Positions 34,001 to 44,339 of a stretch of 64,000 nt of DNA are shown in pieces. How positions within the stretch are numbered: position 1 is the first letter of the stretch; the number at the start of each line of letters is the position of its first letter. The notes under the pieces were generated by a model that saw only the letters and a program-made list of their open reading frames with translations, was not told the origin of the DNA and ran no database searches. Position numbers and translations under genes: made by a program. Source of the stretch: Diaporthe sp. PMI_573 (taxonomy: Eukaryota > Ascomycota > Sordariomycetes > Diaporthales > Diaporthaceae); NCBI GenBank assembly GCA_021399435.1, contig JAJTUP010000087.1, forward strand, positions 1-64,000, read 5' to 3'.

Positions 34001-34150
34001 CCTGTTTGCCATTTCCTCGACGTATTTTTCAGGCTTCCGTTTCGCATTGTTCTTGCTTTGCGCGGATCGCTACTACAAGGTTATAGCACGAAGTATCAGC
34101 CTCCGGGGTTGGTTGTAGGACAGAGGCTCGGTTTCGGCGTGATCTCGGTC
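31091..34150 (-). pseudogene. Decayed NACHT-ankyrin (NLR/STAND) protein gene
   Basis: NLR-type fungal proteins sense non-self and can trigger cell death. In transcript order, an N-terminal domain seen in fungal NACHT-ankyrin proteins ('EQIVSWLTKAGDIAVHFAPE', near 33960) is interrupted by TGA and TAG stops at about 34045 and 33580. The pre-NACHT linker 'NTCQWLLSTPEFLEWEL' (33275) then leads to the P-loop 'GSGKTFLTSRVIDH' (33090). A frameshift follows: 'HPAFFYFDRNDAARNSAMAC' continues in another frame. Most of NACHT is deleted near 32900, where the winged-helix end begins ('CANLLTIDSQSLKWRFAHLS'). Another frame change leads into a 566-codon open frame (31091-32791) with ankyrin repeats ('GPLFVASLKGDVELICLLLY', 'LLESSRYGRFADVDYLLAHG'). 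The ankyrin ORF alone could still be expressed, but the NLR is not functional as such. Confidence 0.85.
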
Positions 34151-34767
34151 AAGACAGCTTTTTACGTGCATTTGATTGCTCTTCTGGGCTGTGGAAAAGC
34201 ATAATTCGTTATTATTGTCAATATTGAGCTTAAACAATATGTTCTTGCCGCCTCAAAGTAAATTTACTCGTTGATGTTTAAACTTTGACTTAAGCGTGCT
34301 TGTAAGCTTCTCCATCCTTGCGCGAGTAGTTGATCACAAAGATACATTGGAAAGAAGTGAAGGTAGAGACGGAAACTACCTACCAGACTAATTACGATAT
34401 GCAATTAAGTATACGCCAGGAGTCCCAAATTTAGAACGATTTATTACACGACATAGAATAGCTAAGGCGCAAGCGAGATGTTGTGACGAAACGCTAATGA
34501 GTGTGAGAGAAGGACCAACTAGCCATATGCGGCCTGTAAGACGCGCACTTTGAGTCTTGCCTATGTTACTGGTGGGTAACGTGGCGGCTATATATTCCGA
34601 CCACCTTTGTGAGAGCTGTATGAGGACTATTATATTAGCGTAAATTTCTCATAGAGTATGGGGAACAGGTGACATAGAATGGATTTATCGAAGCTTATAG
34701 AATATATAAACCTAATAAATAGAAACGAAGGAAAAAGCTACTACTCTAATTTACAATGCAGCAGCAG
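34151..34767. other. No gene recognised
   Basis: This is intergenic DNA between the NLR pseudogene start and the 3' end of the duplicated-domain gene. It is somewhat AT-rich with no ORF over 60 codons showing features. Confidence 0.4.
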
Positions 34768-36315
34768 TTACCTGTATGCCTTATATAGTGTCCAGCCATC
34801 TCTATCCTTAGGTAGCTGGGCCCTTACCGCTACTGACGTGTAGATAAACAGATTATAGTCCTTTGTATTAACCTGGATGCCATTGTCGTAGATGCCGTCG
34901 TACTGGTCATCCGTTATTTTGGCGGCGGGCAGCTTCCGCTACAGGAAATAATTGGTAGGCTTCTTGTCACGGTTCGTGTAAAACCTATTAATATCAGCGT
35001 TGATGACCTTGTACTTCTCCTCCAGGTTGCTGATGTCAAACCCGAGCTCTGCCGACCGGCGCTCTAGGTCCGCCTTGTAGTAGGGGTTGTGACTATTCCG
35101 CGACTCCCACCACAAGATCCAGCTTGGCCGGATCTGCAGCTGGTCGTACAGCATGCGGTAGTCGACGACGATGCATGCGTGCGCCACCTGCAGTCGCATC
35201 GACGGGACCATGTCCACAAGCTCCTCGAGGGTCTCCCTCTGCGGCCAGAGCGGGTACCATATCAAGTACGGCTGCGGAAGGTCGAAGACGAGCGAGAGGT
35301 CGTTGTTCATGATGAATCTTGCGTTGACGGCGCGCCCGATGTTGGTGAGATAATCCCGCGTGGTCGTGCAGGATTTGATCTCGAGGGACCACCATTTCGC
35401 GAAGGTCGTATTATGATAGATGCCTCTGATTACAGCTTCGGCTTCGTCTGGAATCATTTCGGGGCGTCGGAGTCGCACATACCGGTCCACATTGCCCTCA
35501 TAGGCAGCCATCAAGATGAGCACATCCTTGTTCATTGTCGGAAGATCCAGAGGGAGTGGCGAGTAGAGCAGCGGAACCTCGCTCTCAGAAAGAGGTGGTT
35601 TGTGCTGAGCAGCAGTATCATGGTCGTCGATACCGCCGTCCTCAGTGATGTCGAAACTTGAATTGCTCCGGAGGTGCCTCACATCTCGACGGATCTCGAG
35701 CATCGATTTCAATGCAGCGTCACAGTTTATGAAGGCGCCTTCGCGAGGATGGTGCAAGTCGACCTTGAGTGTATAATCGTTCATAACACTGTATCTAACG
35801 AGTCGTTTGGTTATGTCCACGAATATGTCCAGGCTCATTCCACCAGCTTCGCGGGCCTCCTCCGCAATGGAAACGTCCGGCAGCAGGTCCAGCTCCCGGT
35901 ACAGCCCGACGTACCCAGCAACAGCACACGTCCGCCCGACGTGATATTTCATGTCGGGATATTGTTGAGCCAGTCGCCTGCACATGTCTTCGGACGGCAC
36001 ATCTGGGTGCCATTTGCAGTAAGGTCCATGCTCTGGCAGCATCTCGTCCGGTACCTCGTTACTCATGATTAGACGGGCATTTCTTGCACGCGCTATCTTG
36101 TCGTGCTGCTTGGCAGCAGCAACGACCTCGGCAGACTTCGCGAAGCCGATATGGTACCGAATTCCTCGCACGATGGACTCCATCATCATTGGCTCCATGG
36201 AAGAATCCTTTGGCATTTTGAGTCCGTGGATAGCATCCAGAAGATCGTTGACGTCGACTTCAGGCAAGTCATCCGAACTATCGTTAAATTCTGGGGGGAA
36301 CACGATGGAAGACAT
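34768..36315 (-). CDS. Hypothetical protein with internal duplication, in-frame TAG
   Basis: The ATG at 36315 opens 458 codons to a TAG at 34939-34941. The same frame then continues for 56 sense codons to a TAA at 34768-34770. The protein has two homologous halves (about residues 46-156 and 293-405), each with the pattern RGI......FAK, ARFIM.N/ARLIM.N, a Trp-containing Pro segment, 'P.M...V...C.V..Y..LY..L' and a closing acidic or aromatic stretch. A Ser/Asp-rich linker separates them. No signal peptide or membrane segment is seen. I do not recognise a characterised family. The TAG is one C-to-T change from CAG and the downstream frame stays protein-like ('DGIYDNGIQVNTKDYNLFIY'), so either a recent nonsense mutation, readthrough or an unseen intron is possible. 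Confidence 0.65.
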
Positions 36316-36740
36316 TGTTTCCAGTCAAATCTAGTTATGATGATAGAGTGAAGCTCTCCAGCAAACAAATTGTGAATGCAAAGATGTAGACTGGAATAAA
36401 TGCCAGGCAGAACGACTTGTTCTTGGTGGTGGTGACGGGGAATGGAAGAAGAGTCATCGGTTGGCGGCCGGAACCCTGCTAATTTTGTGCTTAGCCTCGC
36501 CTCCATCGAATGAAAACGTGACATTAACGAAAAGAGGAAGCTGAAATCAATTTAGCTTGCCCATCTTGGCTCGATTCTAAGCACGCTGCAGCAAGGATCA
36601 GGCAGCAAGCTAAGGCTGTGATTCCCAAAGGTTGCTACATATCTAGGCAACATAATAATTACTGGTGTAAATAGTCCATAGTCAAGTTTTGTATTAGGTA
36701 GTTAGAACCTAGCACACCTATATTAAGTTGTATTAAAACC
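36316..36740. other. Intergenic, no gene recognised
   Basis: This lies between the start of the duplicated-domain gene and the HET gene's stop. It should hold the former's promoter. No clear motif. Confidence 0.4.
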
Positions 36741-39142
36741 TCATATAAGGTTAAATTTCTCCACACCTGCCTCACCTGTCTCAATCATCTTCCACACCTC
36801 TCCATACATGGCTCCCACGACGAAAGCATATGAAACAAGCTCGTAATCCTGACCTCCACGAGGCCGGAGAATGACTGGCACATTGGCGCCGGCGAGCACA
36901 CACACTTTATCACCCGAGCGGATGCCGGCCCTTCCAACCCCGATGTAGCCTTTTCTTGTCCTTAGAAGGGCAGCGTGAGCTAAATGGAAGTTTGTCAAAT
37001 AGTAATCGTCAATCTCTATCTTTGATGGCGGTTTACTCCTCTTTTGGTAGGACATAAAGCGTAGAACATCGTCCCAGGAGATCATTTCGGGATATATTCT
37101 TCCTGTGGAACTACCTCCAGCGTCTCCTGGATGCTGCTGCGCGTGGTCACTGCTATCGTCTCGTTGTGTTTCGGAGAAGCCACGGACGATAAAGCGAGAT
37201 GTTCGAAGGATAGACTGCTTGAATGCCTCCTCGGATAGCTTCGCCTTTACCTGCAGTTCCCGCAACCGCTCGACATCTCTCTCGCGAAGCAGACACAGCA
37301 GAAGGAAAAGTTGGGCGGCCTCCAGAATAAGATTGTGCTCCGGGTTTTCGTCAAGGATGGCACGGAAGCTGCGGTGTTTATTGGGCGCGATCATAACGTG
37401 GTCTTGCAACCAAAATCGCACCAGAGCGCTGAATTGCGATCCACCGCCGACATACGATGCACCTTTCGCCACCACATTAGACAGAAACTCGTCTGCAGGG
37501 CAGTCAAAGAAGAAAGCGATGGACTCGTCGACCACTGTGGCCGCCCAATCTGCCGGGTCAGTTGAGCTTTGCTGGTCAAATTCGTCGAGATCCCTGCGAT
37601 AAGACTTGACTGCCTCTGACTCGATCGCATCGAGAATAATACCAGTGCAAACTAGTACCTGGCCGTCGTCGGACACTCTGGGTGGAGTCAGTTGCCCGAA
37701 TGATACAGGCCCACCAGCTGCCCCCGCGCTGCTGTCCACGTGGAAGATCTCTCTGCGGAACAATGCTTCGATGGTACCCCTCGCGGTGGCCCAAGAAGGC
37801 AAGCTCAGCTCGCGTCGCGGTGTTGTGCTGCCTGCGTAGGCGAGCAAGTATGTCAACATGTCGCTGCCGCCTTGACACAACATTCTCGAGGCGTCCATCA
37901 TGACAGACTCGACGGGAGCAGCATAGTCGACGGATAGAGGTAGTTCCAGAACACCCATGACACCATAGTATAGGTCCCTGGGGTTTGTTGCCTGGCGGAA
38001 CTGGGTGGCCCTCAGGAGGCTTGCGACTTTTCCGGGCTCGTCGTCCTCGAGCCTGATGAGCTGGATTCTGAGGGCGAGGACATTGAATATGGGGAGCTTT
38101 TGTAGGTTCAACACCAGGTCGTGCAGCACGTCCCAGACCGACGGGGATATCTCTTCCGGGCGAGGCTGCTGGATCAGAGGTGCGCCGATGTAGTGCAGCC
38201 AAAGGAAGACGCTGGATACCTCTGCAATTCCAACGACAATGTCGCTGCCGCAAATCAACACGCCGTCTCCAGGTAGGTACAGCTCCTGGAATGTCCACAT
38301 TCTACCCCAGTAAGGTCGGTCGTCAAAGACATCCATAACCGTCTTCAAGAAAACGTCCGGGTGAATCGTCTCCAAAGGGGCGCTGGTCTGGTTCGAGTCT
38401 TCTGGCGTCGCGCCATCAGCAGGCTGGGCCAGCCGCAAATTCCAGAGTCTCAGAGCAGTCTTCATGACGTGGTCCAGCTCGGCCAACAAGCGTGGATGGA
38501 GGGTGGCCGTCCCAAAGTTTTCCTGCCACTGACGCAATGTCATGGCCCACACACGGAGAAAAGCAAACACGCTGCGAACATGGTCATGCCCTGGGCCGAG
38601 CCAGACGAAGACTTTGGACGTCTGCGAATAGATGCGGCCCATCATTGCGACCTGCGCGTTCCTCTCGGGCACGTCCTGTAGATTGATGCATACCTGAATG
38701 TCCACACCTCAGTCGGATGCTGTCAGCAATGCATATCTCGACTGATAAGAGGGCAATCGGTAGGCGCTCCGGAAAGACAAGAGGACTCACGGCGTCGACC
38801 CAGAGATACATGCGCGGATCCTCGCCAAACGTTTTGCGAATGACGCGAAGGGCTTCTACCAAATTCCGCGTTGCATCAAAGTGGAATCCATCAACGGTGA
38901 TGGGGACGGTGTCGCCTGCATTGCCCCAGACGTACGACAAGGCGAAATATCTGAGTGAAGGATCATCTAAGGAGACGGTGCGAAGGGAGATACTTAGTGG
39001 CGCCAAGGCGCCCTGTACTATCGCTTTCGTCGGCATCAGGGTCTTCAGCGGGCGCAGGATTGATACTGATCACCCTGATCTCCTGTTTCCGCGGATCAAG
39101 TGTCTGATAAGGTATTCGTCCTGGTTGAATCTTAGAAGACAT
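36741..39142 (-). CDS. HET-domain (heterokaryon incompatibility) protein, ~751 aa
   Basis: HET proteins mediate non-self recognition and programmed cell death after hyphal fusion. The exons on the minus strand are 39142-39067, 39017-38791 and 38693-36741. The first intron is only 49 nt (gtatca..atag) and joins 'YQTLDPRKQEIRVI' in frame to 'LRTVSLDDPSLRYFALSYVW'. The second is 97 nt (gtgagt..tcag) and joins 'LWVDA' to 'VCINLQDVPERNAQVAMMGR'. These are the classic HET blocks (ALSYVWG, WVDA.CINQ-like, ER..QV..M..IY). The longer C-terminal half has no named domain, ending with a conserved-looking block 'KGYIGVGRAGIRSGDKVCVL' seen in many HET proteins. If the short first intron is wrong, the alternative is a frameshift near 39000. 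Confidence 0.88.
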
Positions 39143-39765
39143 GCCTGAATCCTGACCAAGAGCTCAATTCGCCGTGCAAGATTCGAAAGCTGCAGTATCG
39201 AAAGATCAATCAAATTGAGTGAGTTTCCTGTCGTAGCCACGCGGTACAGTTGTCTTGTAAGGCGAGGGAAGAAGATCAGGTTCAAAACGGTCTCCTGCAT
39301 CCACCCTCCATCGGTTCTTGATGGTTCCCCGAATGCCTCCGGCGAGGCTGTGCTGATGCTATGCATGTCGAAAGATGTCTAGTGCTTACGACGTGCATGC
39401 TGAGAGATGCCTAGCGCTTAGTTACGGGTCAACGGCATACAAATCAGCCGGCGGGTACACGCTTCGAAACGCTTCATTTGACATGTTTCTTCTGGCTCCT
39501 CTGCTGGTTTTCCCTGTCTGTCAAGCTTGCGGTAGTTTATCTCGTTCTCAAAATTCATCGTGGTTTCAATAATTGGAGCTATCTGCGCATTAGGCCATAG
39601 TATGCTCAACCATATAGTGTAAGATAAGACAGAACATTAAGCGGGGGGGGGGGACAGCAGGCCGGGGAGGATTAAATTTCTCCCTTCTTTCTCTCCTTTC
39701 TTGACTATACGAGGCTCTATTTGAGATTCTACAACTCAGATCAAGACTTGAGAGCATCACCGCTC
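39143..39765. other. Intergenic, G-run, no gene
   Basis: This separates the HET start from the AflR-like gene's stop. It holds an 11-base G run at about 39643-39653. The short ORFs lack features. Confidence 0.45.
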
Positions 39766-41052
39766 TCATGTCCCTCCCGCGACAACTAATAGGCCCTTTA
39801 TAAGGCGGTTCTGTAGATCCTGGGTGAGGCTTTGCTGGGCTGGCCAACTATGTGCGGTGATAACAATGTGGAGTCTGCTGAGCAGCCCATCCAGTATCGT
39901 GACACGTGCCATAAGCAAACTCCTTGTTACAATAAGTCTGTCCTCGTCGTCCAGCTGCCTTTCTCTGCTGCTCATGCCGTAGATTGGCCTTTGGTACAGC
40001 AACCCATCACATTCCCGGCCGCCATCTAGTTCGCTCCACCTCCTCTTCAGATGTGTCGGATATGGAAACATTACAGGATCTACAGCCTTCCTTGCGCTAA
40101 GGCCATAATATACTGTTTCCAGAGTGCCTAATATCTTGCGGCAAATTGTTAAGAGCAGCATGATTTGAGCTGGCTGTCTACTGCATTTTTGGCAATCAAG
40201 CAGCTCATTGCACTCTATCATAGCCTTTTTCTGTTCCTGGAGTATGTCGTTTGTATCTTTGACGCTTTTCTTCTGTGCCCAAGCCGCCGCCTCCACACCC
40301 TCATGCGTTCTCATGATTTTTGCGAGGCAAGTGTAGCAGAAGTCTGACCCTTGTCTTTGTGAAGAAGACGTGGGATGAATGGCGGCAGATGATTCCCACG
40401 TGCTGTCGTTGAAAACATGATCAACGCTTTCTTCCACCCAAATCATGTCATCGTGAGGTTTACTCTTTTGAGAATCTGTAGCAAAGGCCGAAGGGTGCTC
40501 CAATGTCTCGGACGGGCTGAATTCGTCGGTGAGAAGCAGTGTGTCGGCATCCTCAAGTGGATCAAAGGTCGATGCTTCGAAGTCGAAGCTACTACCAACC
40601 TGCAGTACCTTGGGGAACGATGTAATTTCGCTGACACTATCGTCGTTGGACGATTCAGGTGTATCAGAAGGCACATCAAATGGTTCCTTCGTCTGAGGTG
40701 TCGGATCCGAGTTTGTCGGCAAGGTTCCTTTGTTTTCGGTACTGCCTGAGTTCTTCAGCGGGGCTGGGTAATGGCATTTGATCTTCTTCGTCAGGCATCG
40801 CTGGCAGCCACTGAGCTCACCGGAGCATCTTAACTGAGCATGAGCCGGGAAGTTAGCAGGACTCCCCACTGGTTACGGTCTGTGCTTTGATATCTGCATC
40901 ACACGGGCTCTAGATCGCACCTTGCTTATCCGACAGGTCGTGCATGCGACTTTGGCGAACTTGGTCCCCCGCTTCTTGGAGTACGGTGGTGGAGTCGTCT
41001 CGAAAGTATACACATCGTCAGACTCACTTGCATGCCGTAGAGTGCAGAACAT
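39766..41052 (-). CDS. AflR-type Zn(II)2Cys6 regulator, 399 aa
   Basis: This is probably the pathway-specific activator of the adjacent diterpenoid cluster. The exons are 41052-40921 and 40833-39766 with an 87-nt intron (gtgcga..tcag). Splicing creates the zinc cluster Cys37, 40, 47, 54, 57 and 64 (spacing 2-6-6-2-6); the intron falls between the second and third cysteines, and neither open frame alone shows the whole motif. The C-terminal half matches the AflR (aflatoxin regulatory) domain: 'DFCYTCLAKIMRTHEGVEAA', 'MLLLTICRKILGTLETVYYG' and 'LDGLLSRLHIVI'. The family is typically found in secondary-metabolite clusters. It is the outermost cluster-type gene on the left, separated by 830 bp from the first P450. 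Confidence 0.88.
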
Positions 41053-41882
41053 AATGGTGTGAGTTTCGCCAGCAATGCTTAATGTGTAGCAAGTAGGAAA
41101 TATAAATGAGGTGATGCCGTCAGGTACTTTTTGTCATCGATAGATCCTAGATAGAAGCCGATCTTGCTTAGAACAGCAAATTGAATGGAACCGTCCTTGC
41201 TTTTGTCTCAAATCCTCAAGAGCTATGCGAGCCATGGGCTTGTGGCAGCACACAGACGGGGCGTCCTGCCTGACGCGGCGGTGTTAGAAGTCAGGGGTAG
41301 TGTGCCCACTATTCCGGTGGCACCATGCCGCGTTTCTGGTACTTACTGTAACCTTGGTTGTATAAATACCTTACTTACTGAGGCGATCCTGTTGAGAGCG
41401 AGTCACCGGCGCTGAAATTGCGAGTCAGTCCTGTGATAATTAAGTCGTAGACAAGTGGATGGATGGTTGCTCCGTCGGTCGATTAACATTCCTCCGACAC
41501 TAACAATGATCTTTCTGCCGAAATCCACATTCACCATTGCGAGATCGGATTTTGGTTCCCGAGACCCACCAGACTGTACGCTACTTTTGAGACACGCTAT
41601 TATAATCTATCAAAGCTATTTTCATATCTATGCTGTACTGGTGATAGCTTTTGTGGGCAGTGTAGTGGTTATCTCTCGTGACAACTAGTTACGCCCACAT
41701 TGTTTCCCGGCTTCTTCTAGACCACGAGAGTCCCCCGTATCGCAATTCTGTTGTGATGCTGCCCTCCATACATTGCTTACTTGATGCACGAGCGTCCTGA
41801 TTGAGCTGCGGTACATATCAAATCTAGACCTTTCCGCCAAACAACGGTCTCGTTGTCCATGGGTCAGCAGCCCCTCGTCCGC
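41053..41882. promoter_or_regulatory. Upstream region of AflR-type regulator
   Basis: This 830-bp region lies between the regulator's ATG (41052, minus) and the stop of the first P450 (41883, minus). It should contain the regulator promoter and the P450 3' end. I found no clear TATA box. A 76-codon plus-strand ORF at 41185-41415 has no features. Confidence 0.4.
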
Positions 41883-43568
41883 TCAAGTCGAGGCAAGGGG
41901 CACTTTGGTGCGACTGTCACCCGAGTTCACCAAGGTCCATTCTCCGACCCACTCGTCCCGTACTGTCACTGTGATTTCCAAGTCTTTCTGTGGATTAGGC
42001 AAAGTGGAGATAGTAGCTGTCGTACTCGGCGGAGGTGTCTGCTTCCAAGCCCCCGCGCCATTCGAGCTGCCAACGGGCTCTAAGTCAACACGTACGACCA
42101 ACAGAGCCAGAACAACCAGAACCTCAACCGCGGCAAACTGTCTGGCGGGACAGAGGTGTGGCGGTGCTCCCCAAGCCAGAAACCCAGGCGCGAGCCTCTT
42201 TTTGACGAAGCGATAAGGATCGAACTCCGCAGCCGTCGGACCCCAGAGGGCCACGTCTGCGTGAATTCGCTCGGGTGGCAACTGTATCAGGCTACCCTTT
42301 TTGAGTAAGTAATTGTCGTCTAATACAGTGTCTTGTAGAACAGCGCGGATATTGGCGTGGGTATGTCGCAATCGCTGGGTCTCTTGGTATGTAGACAGGA
42401 GTAAGATGCACTTCTGCTTCACGGCTGCCATGTCCAGCGTGAAGCCTGTCTCTTTGTTCCCGCCAACTGCATTTGTAAGTATTTCATTCCTGACCTCATA
42501 AACAACATCTGGACGAGAGTAAAGGTCATGTATGGCCCAGTAGAGTGACGGGGACGTATTGCTGAAAACCCCGTTGCTGAGAATGGCATGGTGCCTGGCA
42601 ATGTCCTCTCCACCCCATCTTGCCTCACGATAGGCTCGGTCATTCTCCTTAATCAAAGAGCTGGCATCACCGGGCACACGCTTCGAGTACGTGCGGAAGG
42701 CAGCAAACAGCTTCTCACGTGCGGCATAACCCGTGCCGAGCAGGTCCAGACCGGCGAAATGCCAAGGGAGATACGAAGCCCATGTCCTATTCATCAACTC
42801 AGCTCCCTCTCTTGACGTTCTGATAGAAAAGCTACGCATGTCTTACCAGAATGCTGCTTCGGCCTCGGGGTCACGGAACGGATGCTCAAGGCCGTAGACC
42901 CCACAGCTTGAAGCCTGGACGACCAAGTGCCGTACCCAGTCCAATAACATGACCTGTTTAGATGTGGTACCGTCCGCGGCCATCCTGACCGCGTCCAAGA
43001 CCAAGTTGTCGACGTGCCGAGCAGCCTGGCTTGCCATGAGCGCGTTCATCCGGTCGTTCTCGGATGACGGCGTCTGCAGGCTGTTCCGCATAGTCTTGTG
43101 ATGAACATGAGCAAAATCTGTCGTCAATTGGTGGAGAACGTGTTCAGATGCGTCGGCCATTTTCTTGGAAGTCATGACAGCAAATGGGTCGAAGGAAAGG
43201 GTTTTTGAGTTGCGCTGGATGAGCCTCATCAGGTGTAACGTGTTGCTCACATACGTCTTGGAGCCGGGCAACGCGAGGGTGTATATTTCTGCGCTCGTTC
43301 TTTTCCTGTAGTAGTTGACTATATCAGTATTTCCTCGAAGTCAATTCTTTTCAGATAGCTGGATACTGCCCAGGGAATTATGCTCATACCCTACAAACCG
43401 AAAATACTCTGGGCCGAATCGCGTCAACCCGATTGCATGGCCTACAAACGGCACTTGCGACCAGACGCGAGGCGGCTCTCGGGGGTCATCCCAAAGGCTG
43501 AGAATGCGCTCGGCAACATGTAAAAAAAGCACAAGCCCAATAAATGCGCACAGCAACGCAGGAATCAT
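41883..43568 (-). CDS. Cytochrome P450, CYP7/CYP8-like class, ~513 aa
   Basis: This is probably an ER-anchored monooxygenase acting on the cluster's diterpene. The exons are 43568-43390, 43305-42847 and 42786-41883 (introns of 84 and 60 nt). The start is the ATG at 43568, which opens a membrane anchor 'MIPALLCAFIGLVLFLHVAE'; the open frame further up begins only at TTG. Next is a proline hinge 'REPPRVWSQVPFVGHAIG'. The I-helix region reads 'GVFSNTSPSLYWAIHDLY', the K-helix ExxR is in 'YQETQRLR', and the PERF-like block is 'FDPYRFV'. The heme loop is 'FLAWGAPPHLCPARQF' with the cysteine ligand present. The N-terminal block and I-helix style recall CYP7/CYP8-like fungal P450s and differ from the other three P450s here. 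It faces P450 B across a shared promoter. Confidence 0.85.
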
Positions 43569-44339
43569 ATTGTAGTGAACCGTGCCTATAAGGCAACTTC
43601 CTGCAAAACTTAGTGTAGTCCTAAAAGACTCATAGTTAATCAAACTTGTTGTTCTCCGATTGTTGGGTATATAAGACAGAATTCCAGAGGCAGCACCTCA
43701 CATGAGATTCTCGTCGGTGATCTATATCCCTACCTGTCATGGAATGTTCGGACCTAGGCCCAATCGAGTTGCCCGGCTCAACGATCCAGCAACTTGACTA
43801 GTGGAGTCAATTATTAACAATCCGTCTTCAGTTGATAAAGTTACTGTATAATGATAAAATAATTTTGAAAGCGCAAGGGCATCTTATAGATTTATGACAT
43901 AATTCGAAATGAAATCATATATTCGTATGTAAATAAGAATATTTCTCTTTATAACATTGTGTAACTACCAAATCGTCGTATCTCGGACTTGGTAAGGCCA
44001 CCAACTCTGGCTGCTGTTCGGTACCCAAAATGGCCAGCCCGACGCGACGATTCAGGTCACCGAACGCTCCCGCCTCAGGACATCGGCTGCATTCGTTTTA
44101 TCCTCCACCACATATCCCTCACCGCAAAAGTAGACTCGTGCCCCACTAGGATACGTTTGATCATGACAGTGCCGGTCTAAAGTACTGTGTGTTAAGGCGT
44201 TTACTACTGTATGAAGCGACCGCCTACATACTGATTAAGAAGCGTACGTACACGGATTAAAAACGAAACCACTTAAAAACGAAACCACCTGAAGTACTGT
44301 CCAACTGACCGTTGCATCATCAGCATCAATTTCTTCACG
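43569..44339. promoter_or_regulatory. Divergent promoter between two P450 genes
   Basis: This 771-bp region separates two divergently transcribed P450 genes. A TATATAAG at 43668-43675 lies about 100 bp upstream of the left gene's ATG. Near 44258-44290 the unit AAAAACGAAACCACTT is present twice in direct tandem, just upstream of the right gene. A similar motif occurs inverted near 62728-62744. Confidence 0.55.

Noticed and set aside
35089..35661. 190-codon plus-strand ORF
   Set aside because: Antisense shadow of the duplicated-domain gene; no independent domain signal.
37576..38298. 240-codon minus-strand ORF within the HET gene
   Set aside because: Off-frame Arg-rich shadow of the HET coding frame.
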